A DNA stretch of 64,000 bases from Paenalcaligenes hermetiae (GCF_039543645.1 NZ_BAABKD010000011.1:345690-409689), one strand, 5' to 3'; shown: positions 8,502 through 18,198, counted from the stretch's first letter. The notes: generated from the letters alone by a model not told the origin. Numbers and translations are program-made.

Positions 8502-11089
8502 AAAACGAACTCGTCTTGAGCCGCACAGACCTTGATCTCTGCGGCCACGGCCTGATCCAAGGTGGCCTGCAATAGATACTGGCTCAATTTGGGCATAATA
8601 TATTGGTTCAACGCGGCCTCGATCATTCTGCCGCCTGACTCACCATGACGACAACGCGCCAATAATAGCTGTAACGCCGCCTCAGATAGGTGCAATTGTG
8701 CTTGATAGTGTGTGTATACACGTTGTGCTAAGCGCTGCCACTGCAAGCGGGCAATACGAGCCAAGCGCTCTACGTCTAACGGCAAATAAGGAATTACCGT
8801 CATGCGCCCTAATAAAGCTGGCGGAAACACATCAAGTAAAGCTGGGCGTAAAACAGACTCCAATTGTTCAAGATCCGCTGACGCTTGCTGTTCACACCAG
8901 TCCGCAATCTCATCGGTGCCAACATTCGAAGTAAGCAAAATTAAGGTGTTTCTAAAATCCACACGCCGCCCTTCCCCATCCTCCATCCAGCCCTTATCAA
9001 AAACCTGAAAAAACAATTCATGCACATCGGGATGCGCTTTTTCAATTTCATCGAGTAAAACCACACTATAAGGCTTACGCCGTACAGCCTCAGTTAAGCG
9101 CCCGCCCTCACCATAGCCCACATAGCCGGGTGGTGCACCTTTTAAAGCGGATACAGTATGCGCTTCTTGGAACTCACTCATGTTGATGGTGATGACATTA
9201 TGCTCGCCCCCATACAATGCATCCGCTAACGCTAACGCGGTTTCTGTTTTGCCTACACCGCTAGGGCCACAAAGCAAAAACACCCCCGCTGGTTTGTGTG
9301 GATCTAAAATACGGGCGCGTGCGCTTTGAATACGCTGTGCGATTTGTGTTAAAGCATGATCTTGACCCAACACCCGCTGCGCCAAACGAGGCGCTAATTG
9401 CAAGACATCATCCAACTCATTTTTAACCATACGGCCAACAGGAATACCGGTCCAGTCAGCCACCACAGCAGCTACTATCGCTGTATCCACCATCGCATAC
9501 ACCAAAGGCTGCTCCCCCTGCAGAGCAAAAAGCTGATCCCGCAGCACAAAAAGCCGTTCTTGTAGATCAAAACCCGCCTCTGCTTCGAGATCATCACATA
9601 ACTGCCGTTGTGTCAGCACAATCTCTTGAGTTAGTGCGCGCTCCTGTTGCCAACGCTTTTCCCAGATTGCTAATTGTTCTGCTGCCTGCTCTAGCTCCTC
9701 TTCTAACTGCGTGCCCATCTGAGCATCGCTTAACCCAAGTCGTTTTTCTTTTTGATAAAGCGCATACTCTAAATGTAAGCGATCCAGTTCCCGTTGTGCC
9801 CGCTCCACTGGAGCGGGAAGAGTATGCTGACTAATTACCACCCGAGCTGCCGCCGTGTCCAATAAAGCTACGGCTTTATCCGGCAGCTGACGTGCTGGGA
9901 TATAGCGTTGCGACAGTTGTACTGCACTACGTATGGCCTCATCTAAAATTAATACCTGATGATGTTCACTTAAATGATTTGCTATGCCTTGCAACATTTC
10001 TCGTGCTTGCTCTGCCGTCGGCTCCTCAACGGTGACTACCTGAAAGCGACGCGTTAAAGCAGGGTCTTTTTCAATGTATTTTTTATATTCACTCCAAGTT
10101 GTCGCCCCAATCGTACGCAGTTGGCCACGCGCTAAAGCAGGTTTTAATAAGTTTGCGGCATCACCCGTACCTTCTGTGCCCCCCGCTCCAATCAAAGTAT
10201 GAATTTCATCAATAAATAAAATAATAGGTACCGGGCTTTGTTCTACACTTTCTAAAAGCTGAACCAAACGCTTTTCAAACTCTCCTTTAACACCAGCCCC
10301 TGCTTGCAACAGCCCCATATCTAACAAGTACAGCTCTACTCCTTGCAACGCCGGCGGTACTTCTTTATGAACCAATCGCTGTGCTAAGCCTTCTACAATC
10401 GCCGTTTTCCCCACCCCTGCCTCGCCAGCTAATAAGGGATTATTCTGCCGGCGACGCAATAAAATATCGATCATCTGTCGAATTTCATCGTCACGCCCTA
10501 AAACCGGATCCAGTGCTCCTTCACGCGCTTTTTGTGTTAAATTCTGCGCATATTGCTCTAACACCGAACTCATAGCGGTCGCTTCCGCGCTGTGCTCCCG
10601 ATTTGATTCCTGCTCAGCGGATAGCGCCTGCCACTGATTTGCTGTTTGTAATACCGTCTCTAGCGAAACCCGAGCAAACTGGGAGGACATCTGCCTTAGC
10701 ACTTGTTTCAGACTCGCGTGTTGCAATGTTGCGATCAACAAATCCCCACTACGAATCTGCGCTCGCTGGCATTGCAATGAGGCATATAACCAGGCGCTCT
10801 GTACCACCTCATCAATATGATGTGACAAATCTGAAATCGCCCCCGCCCCTTTAGGTAGTCGATCTAAGGCGCGCAAAATATCTTGCTCCAATGCTACCTC
10901 ATCGACTTCGGCCTGCTGCAAAAGCACTTGCCAATCAGACTGCGTCGTGTTGATAAGCTGATAAACCCAATGCACTAATTCCACATAAGGGTGCCCACGC
11001 AGCTTACAAAATGCCGTCGCCCCCTCTAATGCCTGATAACTTAAGGGATTAAGCCGAGCAAACAGTTCGGCACGATTAAATTCCGACAT
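8471..11089 (-). CDS. clpV: ClpV/TssH, T6SS sheath-disassembly AAA+ ATPase
   Basis: The 872-residue Clp/Hsp100 ATPase has an N-terminal Clp-N domain (about 1-150), first Walker A GEAGVGKT (222-229) with Walker B LFIDEIHTL, a ClpB-type middle region (about 400-520) and a second AAA domain with Walker A GPSGVGKT and VVLLDEIEKAHP. TIGR-type ClpV features such as AGAGVKGEFEKRL are visible. ClpV unfolds the contracted TssBC sheath so that it can be reused. It follows the PAAR-like gene by 19 bases and ends inside the 3' end of the convergent FHA-like gene. Confidence 0.97.
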   Translation of the reverse strand: MSEFNRAELFARLNPLSYQALEGATAFCKLRGHPYVELVHWVYQLINTTQSDWQVLLQQAEVDEVALEQDILRALDRLPKGAGAISDLSHHIDEVVQSAWLYASLQCQRAQIRSGDLLIATLQHASLKQVLRQMSSQFARVSLETVLQTANQWQALSAEQESNREHSAEATAMSSVLEQYAQNLTQKAREGALDPVLGRDDEIRQMIDILLRRRQNNPLLAGEAGVGKTAIVEGLAQRLVHKEVPPALQGVELYLLDMGLLQAGAGVKGEFEKRLVQLLESVEQSPVPIILFIDEIHTLIGAGGTEGTGDAANLLKPALARGQLRTIGATTWSEYKKYIEKDPALTRRFQVVTVEEPTAEQAREMLQGIANHLSEHHQVLILDEAIRSAVQLSQRYIPARQLPDKAVALLDTAAARVVISQHTLPAPVERAQRELDRLHLEYALYQKEKRLGLSDAQMGTQLEEELEQAAEQLAIWEKRWQQERALTQEIVLTQRQLCDDLEAEAGFDLQERLFVLRDQLFALQGEQPLVYAMVDTAIVAAVVADWTGIPVGRMVKNELDDVLQLAPRLAQRVLGQDHALTQIAQRIQSARARILDPHKPAGVFLLCGPSGVGKTETALALADALYGGEHNVITINMSEFQEAHTVSALKGAPPGYVGYGEGGRLTEAVRRKPYSVVLLDEIEKAHPDVHELFFQVFDKGWMEDGEGRRVDFRNTLILLTSNVGTDEIADWCEQQASADLEQLESVLRPALLDVFPPALLGRMTVIPYLPLDVERLARIARLQWQRLAQRVYTHYQAQLHLSEAALQLLLARCRHGESGGRMIEAALNQYIMPKLSQYLLQATLDQAVAAEIKVCAAQDEFVFYFNSPLSGS

Positions 11090-11108
11090 AAAACATCTCG
11101 TCTTTACA

Positions 11109-11498
11109 TTAAGGGGCTAATACCAGCACTTTAGGTTGACTTGGCACCACACGCATGCCCACGGTATTGATTGAATTCTGGGTATTGATCGAGGTTAAGC
11201 GCGTTGTTGGTGCAAAACGATTCAAAAAGGTAAAAGCGCCTGTTCTAGGCATAGATGGCCCCATTACCGTATGCGAAATCACCCCTGTCGCGATCCCCAA
11301 ATTATCACCATTTGTGATCGGAGTGATGGTCATCAAATTATGAACTGGAGCAAAGCAGTGCAAAATATTAAAACAAACAGGTATTGCTGTTGGCCCTAAG
11401 GCTAAATCAGGATAAGGAACCGGTGTCAGGGCCGGTGGGGTTAAACACACATCAGGAAAACCAATGTCCAACCCCATCATTTGCGTATTACTAAACAT
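11109..11498 (-). CDS. PAAR-like DUF4150 domain protein, T6SS spike tip
   Basis: The 129-residue protein starts MFSNTQMMGLDIGFPDVCLTP. It shows the DUF4150 pattern of PAAR-like spike-tip proteins (PDVCLTP, PVPYPDLALGPTAIP, GDNLGIATGVISHTVMGPS). Such proteins cap the VgrG trimer and carry effectors. Here there is no C-terminal toxin extension: the domain fills the whole protein. The start at 11498 is fixed by a strong TAGGAG site. It lies between the pentapeptide protein and clpV in the same leftward run. Confidence 0.85.
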   Translation of the reverse strand: MFSNTQMMGLDIGFPDVCLTPPALTPVPYPDLALGPTAIPVCFNILHCFAPVHNLMTITPITNGDNLGIATGVISHTVMGPSMPRTGAFTFLNRFAPTTRLTSINTQNSINTVGMRVVPSQPKVLVLAP

Positions 11499-11506
11499 GA
11501 ATACTC

Positions 11507-12559
11507 CTAACGATACGCTTGCGTCCACAGCTCGGCTTCATACAAAGCCGAGTCACAGGCCAACACACGAGGGTGCTTTTTTAACCCTACATCCTCTGTG
11601 ATCGCAGCATGAAAACGCGTGCGCGCAAACTGCGCAGCAGAAAAATCCGCCCCCAGCACACTCGCGTAAGAAAAATCCGCGGCATCTAAGTCGGCACGCA
11701 CAAAGCGACTCTTTGCCACATCCGCATGGTGAAAAACCGCTTGTGTTAAACACGCCTCTTGCCAGCAAACCCGTTGCGCCTGACTATGCACCCATAATGA
11801 GTGAGCCAAATCAGCCTGAGTAAACTGGGCTTGTTCCAATTGTGCATAAGGAAATAATGCGTATTTAGCTTGTGCCTGTACAAAAGAGCTGCAGCGCAAA
11901 TCACAGCCCTTAAAACTACACTGTGTCACATCCGCCTCATCAAGCTGTATGTTCTGCATTGCGCAATCAATAAATTGACAGCAAGGCAACTGCATATGGC
12001 GCCAATCCATACCCGATAAATCCGATTCCATAAAAACGGTTTTATCAAAGGAGCAACCTTGGAACTGCAGTGTTTTTATTTCCACCTGATAAAAAGTAAA
12101 TTGATGAAAATGCGTCTCAATCCACTCTGTGGCTTCACTTCTGATCGCCATATAAGTAGCGAACTCAACGATCACCTGCTCTTTTTGTACCTGAGAAAAA
12201 TGATCCTCTTTAAAGCAGGCATAGCTCAAATCACAGTTTTGCCATCTCACCTGTGTAAATATATTTTTTTGCGACGTCAGCGTCTGCAATGTGCAGTCAA
12301 GAAAACGACAAGCAGTAAAATGCGTTTCATTCCATATCGCCCCTTGCCAATCACAACGCTCAAAAATCACGTGTTCAAAAGAACAAGTCTGAACATCACA
12401 CTCGGAAAAATCCACTTCTACAAAGTGGCAATTGCTAAAGCGCACCTCATCAAAGCTCATTGCAGCAAGATCCGCTTGGGTTAAATGCAACCCTTCTAAT
12501 ACCACTTGCGTCGCACTATCCCCTATCTGCCCCAAACGAATCAAGGTCTCTTTATTCAT
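11507..12559 (-). CDS. Cysteine-rich pentapeptide-repeat protein, T6SS-linked
   Basis: This 350-residue protein consists almost wholly of pentapeptide repeats of the A(D/N)LxX type (e.g. GADFSAAQFARTRF, VAKSRFVRADLDAADFSYA), which form a right-handed square beta-helix. Cysteine is unusually common (CxxC-like spacing in SECDVQTCSFE, PCCQFIDCAM, QCSFKGCDLRC). The ATG at 12559 has AGGA eight bases upstream and overlaps the end of the DUF2169 gene by eight bases, suggesting coupled translation. Pentapeptide proteins in DUF2169/DUF4150 clusters are linked to T6SS spikes, but whether they are cargo, adaptor or immunity factor is not known. I do not assign a function. Confidence 0.85.
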   Translation of the reverse strand: MNKETLIRLGQIGDSATQVVLEGLHLTQADLAAMSFDEVRFSNCHFVEVDFSECDVQTCSFEHVIFERCDWQGAIWNETHFTACRFLDCTLQTLTSQKNIFTQVRWQNCDLSYACFKEDHFSQVQKEQVIVEFATYMAIRSEATEWIETHFHQFTFYQVEIKTLQFQGCSFDKTVFMESDLSGMDWRHMQLPCCQFIDCAMQNIQLDEADVTQCSFKGCDLRCSSFVQAQAKYALFPYAQLEQAQFTQADLAHSLWVHSQAQRVCWQEACLTQAVFHHADVAKSRFVRADLDAADFSYASVLGADFSAAQFARTRFHAAITEDVGLKKHPRVLACDSALYEAELWTQAYR

Positions 12560-15344
12560 GTTGGTATTCCTGACGTTGGGGGTAAATGTTGATCTCTTTA
12601 CTATAAGCCCCATGTAATACCGTACTATCATCCAAATGCGCCAGGCTTGCATCTACTCTGAACAAGTTCGCTTCTTTGAAATTCGCAAAACGCATATCAG
12701 CGGCTTTAAAACACGCTTCGATTAAACTGGCTTGGTGGAAGTTCGCTTGGTGTAAATGGGCGTGGGTAAAATTTGCCTTGTGTGCATCACAACGATAAAA
12801 AACCGCTTCACTTAAATCGCAATGCGTAAAATCACACATTTCTAACCGACTCAAAGAAAAGTCCGCCTGCGCGAAGTTCATTTCCCTAAAAAAACATTGG
12901 TAAGCGTCGCACGCCAACATGGCAAATTGCTGTACCTGATTTTGATAGTGCAGTGCCGAATTATTCATCGCGCACGCGCTAAAAATTAGCGCTTCTATAC
13001 GATTCATAAAAAAGCCACAGCTATCAAACTCACACCCTTCAAACATAAAATCCAAAAATTCACACTGCTGCCAAGTGACTTTTTTAAACTGCACATTCAG
13101 CCATTTGCTGTGCTGAAACTGACTCCGATCACACATCACACTTTGCATGGTGCCGCCTTGGATTACACAAGAGCTAAAATCCAGCTCCTCGATAAACAGC
13201 TGTTGGAAATCGCAATCCATAAAATAACTCTGAGCAAGTTGTATGCCCTCTAGTTCTACATTTTCAAAGGTACACTCGACAAAATAGGCTTGCTCACATT
13301 GCCCTTGCGCTAAATTGGTCTTAATAAAGCGACAATGCTCAAAACGCGCATGACTCAAATTCGCCCGCGTTAATACCGCCTCATCAAATACACAATGAGA
13401 AAAATGAGCATGCGATAAATCCGTGCCCTCAAGCCAAGCTTGAGAACAATCCGCCTCTGTTAAGCTCAAGCCGCTTAACCTCATCCCAGAAAAATCCACA
13501 TGCGCGATGCCCTCCTGCTGCGCTATTTTCTGTAAAAACCGCTTTTTTGCCTGTTCATTTTCTGTGTCACTTAACGGATACACGGGAGACTGATTTTGTG
13601 CACTCACTAAGTACATCTGTTGACGTAACGCCTCTAGGCGCTCCATCTGCCCTAAGAAATCAGCATCAACAGGCTCGGCCCCACGCTCTGACTCTAACCA
13701 CTTTATCAAACTAGACGACTCCGGTACCGCCACCTTTTTGGGTATATCAAGCCGAGAAAAACTAGAAGCTAAATCAGGAGCAAGCTCAGTCAGCGCCTCA
13801 CCGTTTACCTGCCCATCTTTGCCAAGCACTTGTTGTAATAATTGCAACTCTCTTAGCTCCTCTTTAAGAGGGGCAGGCGGTCCTCGATGAGGGGAGGCCG
13901 TATCCTCGCCATCAGGGGCTTCACTCAATACAGAAGTCGGTTTTTTTTGTAAGAAATACGCTTGCTGTTCGGCAGACAAACCCGACGCTCGAAGGATTTT
14001 TTCATGGTTTTTATCAACTTCAGCTTTTTCTTGCTCAAAATGCTCTGCTACAGATGTAGAAAAAAAATCCTCATCTGACTGATAAATCGGATCATCCGGT
14101 GGGGGTGGCCCCATTTGCTCAATCCGATACCACTCAGGATCCTCGCCGATTTCTTCAAAAAACGCCTTGTGATCCATCAGCCGTTGATTTTGAAGATTCT
14201 GACTTTTGATCCATGTCGCACTTTGTTGCACGGCTTCTATTCCCAAATCCAAGGGGGCCATAAGCGCAGGAGGAATCAGCTGTTCATCCGCCTCCACATA
14301 TAAGCCCCCAAGCTTTGGGTCTAATCGCTTATGCATAATGGCAAAGTAATGCTCGGCTGAATGCACAAACGTCTCCGACTCCTCCAGCCCTACCATCAAT
14401 GTTTTTACATCACTGGCATCATGTTCAGCGACCGGCACACTGCCATGAAAAAGCAGCACGGCACGCTCTTGATGTGGAATAAACCACACGGTTGTCGCTC
14501 GTAAGGGCATTTCCTTATCCTGCCACACCCCGGCTACTTTTTGTTGCATAAAGCACCGGATCCGCCACTCAGGTAAACGCCCTTGCCAACAGGCTTTAGT
14601 GGGGTGCATATGCCAAAAAGCAAAATCCGCACCTAAAGGCACCTCGTCGCGCTGTGACCACCGCTGATCCTCTGCTGCCGCATTAAAAAATAATGGACTC
14701 ATATCTGCAAAAAAACCGGGGGACTCGTACTGCCGCCAATGATCTGTATAGCTTCCTATATATTGATAACGCTGTGGCCACAACATAGGGATTGGCCCAA
14801 AGGATGCCGGTTTACCTTGATCTCGCCGCTGCTGCACTCGATCTGTTAACCCTTCCACATTAGGCAAAAGCACCTGCCCTATGTACGGGTCGGTATCTAT
14901 CCCTTTACCCTGAGGGTTGTTGGCGAAGTTTACTCCCCCATACGTATGCGCCCAATGCAATGGCATGCATTCAAACGCTTGGGGCACGGAAAAAGTTCTC
15001 TCATCAACCCAATGCCTTTGCCCAAATACCACCAAGGATTTTTCTAGCTCGCCTACCTTTGCTTTCACCATCACTTGGTTTTTTTGATCTTGGTGTGTCG
15101 TATACGCTTGGGCGGCCACTAAGTATTCCGGTACCTGTTTGGGTAACACTAAATCCAATAAACCCTCACAATCCATTTCTGGAATACACTGGCGCCATAA
15201 CTCCATATCGGATACTAACAAAGGCCGAGGCCCCGAGAAATCCACCAATGCCACCGCCGTAACCGCTAAATGATTAGCACCATGCCACTGATAGGGGCGA
15301 TACAATAAAGAGAGCCGTAATGGCTTAATCGCTTTAATAGACAT
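12552..15344 (-). CDS. DUF2169 domain protein with C-terminal pentapeptide repeats
   Basis: The 930-residue protein has a DUF2169 domain at the N-terminus (about 1-320: AVTAVALVDFSG, AYTTHQDQ, PLHWAHTYGGVNFANNPQGKG, GFGPIPMLWPQR-like motif SFGPIPMLWPQR). A charged, proline-containing linker (about 400-600) follows, then a long pentapeptide-repeat domain (about 610-920) that is again rich in cysteine. DUF2169 proteins are T6SS adaptor/chaperone-like factors usually encoded beside DUF4150 PAAR-like proteins and VgrG, as here. It probably loads a partner on the spike, an inference from family and context. The fused repeat domain resembles the downstream free-standing repeat protein, suggesting a duplication. 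Confidence 0.85.
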   Translation of the reverse strand: MSIKAIKPLRLSLLYRPYQWHGANHLAVTAVALVDFSGPRPLLVSDMELWRQCIPEMDCEGLLDLVLPKQVPEYLVAAQAYTTHQDQKNQVMVKAKVGELEKSLVVFGQRHWVDERTFSVPQAFECMPLHWAHTYGGVNFANNPQGKGIDTDPYIGQVLLPNVEGLTDRVQQRRDQGKPASFGPIPMLWPQRYQYIGSYTDHWRQYESPGFFADMSPLFFNAAAEDQRWSQRDEVPLGADFAFWHMHPTKACWQGRLPEWRIRCFMQQKVAGVWQDKEMPLRATTVWFIPHQERAVLLFHGSVPVAEHDASDVKTLMVGLEESETFVHSAEHYFAIMHKRLDPKLGGLYVEADEQLIPPALMAPLDLGIEAVQQSATWIKSQNLQNQRLMDHKAFFEEIGEDPEWYRIEQMGPPPPDDPIYQSDEDFFSTSVAEHFEQEKAEVDKNHEKILRASGLSAEQQAYFLQKKPTSVLSEAPDGEDTASPHRGPPAPLKEELRELQLLQQVLGKDGQVNGEALTELAPDLASSFSRLDIPKKVAVPESSSLIKWLESERGAEPVDADFLGQMERLEALRQQMYLVSAQNQSPVYPLSDTENEQAKKRFLQKIAQQEGIAHVDFSGMRLSGLSLTEADCSQAWLEGTDLSHAHFSHCVFDEAVLTRANLSHARFEHCRFIKTNLAQGQCEQAYFVECTFENVELEGIQLAQSYFMDCDFQQLFIEELDFSSCVIQGGTMQSVMCDRSQFQHSKWLNVQFKKVTWQQCEFLDFMFEGCEFDSCGFFMNRIEALIFSACAMNNSALHYQNQVQQFAMLACDAYQCFFREMNFAQADFSLSRLEMCDFTHCDLSEAVFYRCDAHKANFTHAHLHQANFHQASLIEACFKAADMRFANFKEANLFRVDASLAHLDDSTVLHGAYSKEINIYPQRQEYQHE

Positions 15345-15395
15345 GACTCAACGGCGGCTCATTTTTTGGTTTTTAGTTATGATTTAGGGTTATGT

Positions 15396-15851
15396 TTAGC
15401 GCAAGATCACACGCCGCGGATTGTCAGGGTCGACTAATAACGCGAAACACCGCCCGACTCGCACCTCTGATAAGACAGAATAGGGAATCGCTTGCTCGAC
15501 CACGGTTTCATAAGCCTTGTCACCAAAATCATATCGCATCAACATCTTTAATACAGGCATCCCATTCCTATACACCGCGGTGTCTTCTAAAGAACTAATA
15601 CACCCCTTAGTGGTCACGCCATGCTCTGCCAGATAAAGCTGGTCATTACGTGGATCAATCAAAAAGGGTTTAAACACCAAGAAATGCACGGCCAAAAAAA
15701 ACAATATCATGCCAAGAAAGACGATATTATCCAGCAATGTGGTGCTCTTCTTGTAATACCGCACTATCCCGGCAATGATCATTGCGATCGCCCCGATAAG
15801 AAATGCGTACAGCCCGATCCAATTAAATACTGCTCCTACATACCCCAACAT
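15396..15851 (-). CDS. Small membrane protein in vgrG operon, unknown function
   Basis: The 151-residue protein has two N-terminal transmembrane segments (about 5-25 and 40-60) and then a soluble domain of about 90 residues ending DPDNPRRVILR. That domain resembles the DUF3592-like beta-rich membrane proteins (modelled by GVTTKGCI, MRYDFGDKAYET and VGRCFALLVDPDNP). The ATG at 15851 follows AAGGGGG; a GTG two codons upstream is also possible. It lies between vgrG and the DUF2169 gene, a place where immunity proteins or accessory factors are often found. The role is not known. Confidence 0.7.
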   Translation of the reverse strand: MLGYVGAVFNWIGLYAFLIGAIAMIIAGIVRYYKKSTTLLDNIVFLGMILFFLAVHFLVFKPFLIDPRNDQLYLAEHGVTTKGCISSLEDTAVYRNGMPVLKMLMRYDFGDKAYETVVEQAIPYSVLSEVRVGRCFALLVDPDNPRRVILR

Positions 15852-15864
15852 CACCACTGCCCCC

Positions 15865-18198
15865 TTAGTTCACACTCGTTAAGCCGTTAGTACGACTGTC
15901 CAAGGCGCTCATACTGTTTTTTAAGCCGCTCATCTCACGCTGCATCCCAGCCTGCTTTTTTTTCACACCAATCATTGATCTCACCAGGACCTCGCTGCGA
16001 ATCTCTGACAGCCTGATTGAACGTTCTTTAGCTGCAATATCTTCTTTGGTCCTCTTCGTCTTGATTTCATGGCCTTTATAAGAAGCACTCACACCTGTAG
16101 CACTAGCACTTGCAAGCGTCGCACTCGCGCTAACCAGCGTGCCGCTTACGCTCATCCCCGTTACCCCCATGCTATAAGGCTTCACAGTAAATTTCTTGCT
16201 TTCTGTAATTTCCACTAACTCTTTTGCTCGATGCCAAAAAGTGCCCTGCACAGTGGTGTCTTTATTGCCCTGTACGGTTTCTTTACTATCTTGGCTCACC
16301 AGACACGTCAGCGATTGCTGCTGATTAGAGGCTGCTCCATCCACCTCTAAATGATGATTCGATTTAACGCGCTTTGTCTCATTGCCTACAATTTCACTAT
16401 CTAGGTTACCCTGATACTGATGAATTGCATGACTATTTACACGGATGCGTTGCTCCGCTTCCGTCACACGCTCTTCCATCCCACTGATACGCTGCTCAAA
16501 ATTACTGTCATATTGATGAAGCGCATTGCTATTGACTTGAATACGTTGCTCGGCCTGCACTAAGCGTTGCTCCATGGCCTTAATTACCGTCATTAAATTA
16601 TTACCAATCTCAATTTGGTGATTATTCCCAACTTGCAAATGGTGATCCACTCCCACCTGCTGGTCATAATTCATTTCCGTGGTGTTTTTTGCGTTACGCT
16701 CTGCATGCAAATGCACCAGCTCGGCCCCCGCGGCATCATCAAAAATCAAATGATTCGCATTGGCTGCGCCTCCTCCACCAAAAGACCGACTCACAAAACC
16801 AGATTGGGTGGGCGAAGGCGTAAACGCAGGCATTTGCTGGTCGTTGTATACGCGCCCAATAATTACCGGTCGATCAGGATTGCCACCAATAAAGTCCACC
16901 ACCACTTCCTGACCAACACGAGGCGGCACCACCGAACCAAAGCCAGCTCCTGCAGAATCGTTGGAAACGCGAATCCAACATGAGGATTGCTCATTCGCTA
17001 AACCATAACGGTCCCAACGAAATAGCACCTTGACACGCTGAAACTTATCCGTATAGATTTCTGCTCCAGCAGGCCCAGTGACAATTGCCGTTTGGGGCCC
17101 ATTGGTCTTTGGTTTAGGGGTGACAAACGGAGCTCGATAAGGGATATCGGCTGGCTGCGCACTAAAAGTCAACAGATAACGGCCTTCACCGGTCGCGTCC
17201 CCACTGTAATACCCCGCCTCGCTCAACTCATAGCGTACGGCTACCAATAAGTAATCTTGACAATCTTGCTGACGCGGACTTTGCTTTAAATGAAAAAAAT
17301 AGCCTGGAGCTAAAGCTCTAACATTCGATTCGCCTTCAATTAGGCTAGCGGCAGACTGCGCCTGCTCCACCCGCACTCGTACATAGTGCTCGCCCTGATC
17401 GGGATCGGCATAACCCGCTTGCCAATCATAAATCTCTCGATTCGCTTGGGTGATCGAATAAGGGACACGGCGCTGCTGCCGCAAACTGGCTGCTGACTTC
17501 GTAAAGTCATAGTCATCTACCACATACTCTACCCCCTGTAGCTGTTGATGTGAACGCCACGCATAGATCGCTTGCTCCGTGGCGAGCACATTACTGTCTT
17601 CAGGGTAATAGGCAATATTCGACTGATGCGGTAGCATCTCATGCGCGCTTACATCATCACATAACACCACCACATGATGATCTGCCTGATGCTCAATGTA
17701 ATAATAAATACCCTCTTGCTCCATCAAGCGTTGGATGAAATCCAAATCGCTCTCTTCATATTGCACACAAAACTCATAGTTAGCGTAGCTACCACTGAGC
17801 TGTTTGCGATATTGGTAACCGGGGTAGGAACCAAGCACTTCGTCCAGAATTTCCACCACGGATTGATTCTGGTAAATCTTACAATCGCGGTTACGACCTA
17901 AATACCAAAGCCAGGGGCGCAACTGGAGTCGATAACGCGCCAAACGCGGACCACCTAACTCTTGACCAATATAACTAAAGCGTACGACCTCACCATGCAA
18001 ATATCGCGTTTGCCCTGAGTCGACCTCGATAGCTAATCCTAAGCCCTTACCAAGAATTTGACGTGCATCTAAAGACGCATCCTCACTAACCAGTTCGACA
18101 TCAAAGTCAAAAACCGTTGATAGTGCTTCCGTACCTTCCAAACGTTTAAATAATAAAGATGAGCCAAATGGACTATGGGCCACAACTATTCTTTGCAT
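15865..18198 (-). CDS. vgrG: VgrG/TssI, T6SS spike protein with coiled-coil C-terminal extension
   Basis: The 777-residue protein has the full VgrG core: gp27-like part (EESDLDFIQRLMEQEGIYYY), OB-fold gp5-like part (VLFRWDRYG, SCWIRVSNDSAGAGFGS, PPRVGQEVVVDFIGGNPDRP) and a short needle stretch (VGNNHQIEIGNN). After about residue 520 comes an unusual tail. It holds two copies of a coiled-coil unit with the shared core AEQRIxVNSxAxHQY, then HWHRAKELVEITE-type sequence, then an S/A/T-rich segment, then a second predicted coiled coil. VgrG trimers form the puncturing tip and carry effectors. The ATG at 18198 has GAGGAG six bases upstream. Confidence 0.95.
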   Translation of the reverse strand: MQRIVVAHSPFGSSLLFKRLEGTEALSTVFDFDVELVSEDASLDARQILGKGLGLAIEVDSGQTRYLHGEVVRFSYIGQELGGPRLARYRLQLRPWLWYLGRNRDCKIYQNQSVVEILDEVLGSYPGYQYRKQLSGSYANYEFCVQYEESDLDFIQRLMEQEGIYYYIEHQADHHVVVLCDDVSAHEMLPHQSNIAYYPEDSNVLATEQAIYAWRSHQQLQGVEYVVDDYDFTKSAASLRQQRRVPYSITQANREIYDWQAGYADPDQGEHYVRVRVEQAQSAASLIEGESNVRALAPGYFFHLKQSPRQQDCQDYLLVAVRYELSEAGYYSGDATGEGRYLLTFSAQPADIPYRAPFVTPKPKTNGPQTAIVTGPAGAEIYTDKFQRVKVLFRWDRYGLANEQSSCWIRVSNDSAGAGFGSVVPPRVGQEVVVDFIGGNPDRPVIIGRVYNDQQMPAFTPSPTQSGFVSRSFGGGGAANANHLIFDDAAGAELVHLHAERNAKNTTEMNYDQQVGVDHHLQVGNNHQIEIGNNLMTVIKAMEQRLVQAEQRIQVNSNALHQYDSNFEQRISGMEERVTEAEQRIRVNSHAIHQYQGNLDSEIVGNETKRVKSNHHLEVDGAASNQQQSLTCLVSQDSKETVQGNKDTTVQGTFWHRAKELVEITESKKFTVKPYSMGVTGMSVSGTLVSASATLASASATGVSASYKGHEIKTKRTKEDIAAKERSIRLSEIRSEVLVRSMIGVKKKQAGMQREMSGLKNSMSALDSRTNGLTSVN

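Noticed and set aside
12059..12484. A 141-residue plus-strand frame within the pentapeptide gene
   Set aside because: Antisense shadow of a repeat-coding gene; no family signal.
11507..15344. CRISPR or DNA repeat array in the pentapeptide region
   Set aside because: The periodicity is at protein level (five residues) and the DNA units differ. There are no fixed-length identical repeats with spacers, and none were seen elsewhere in the window.
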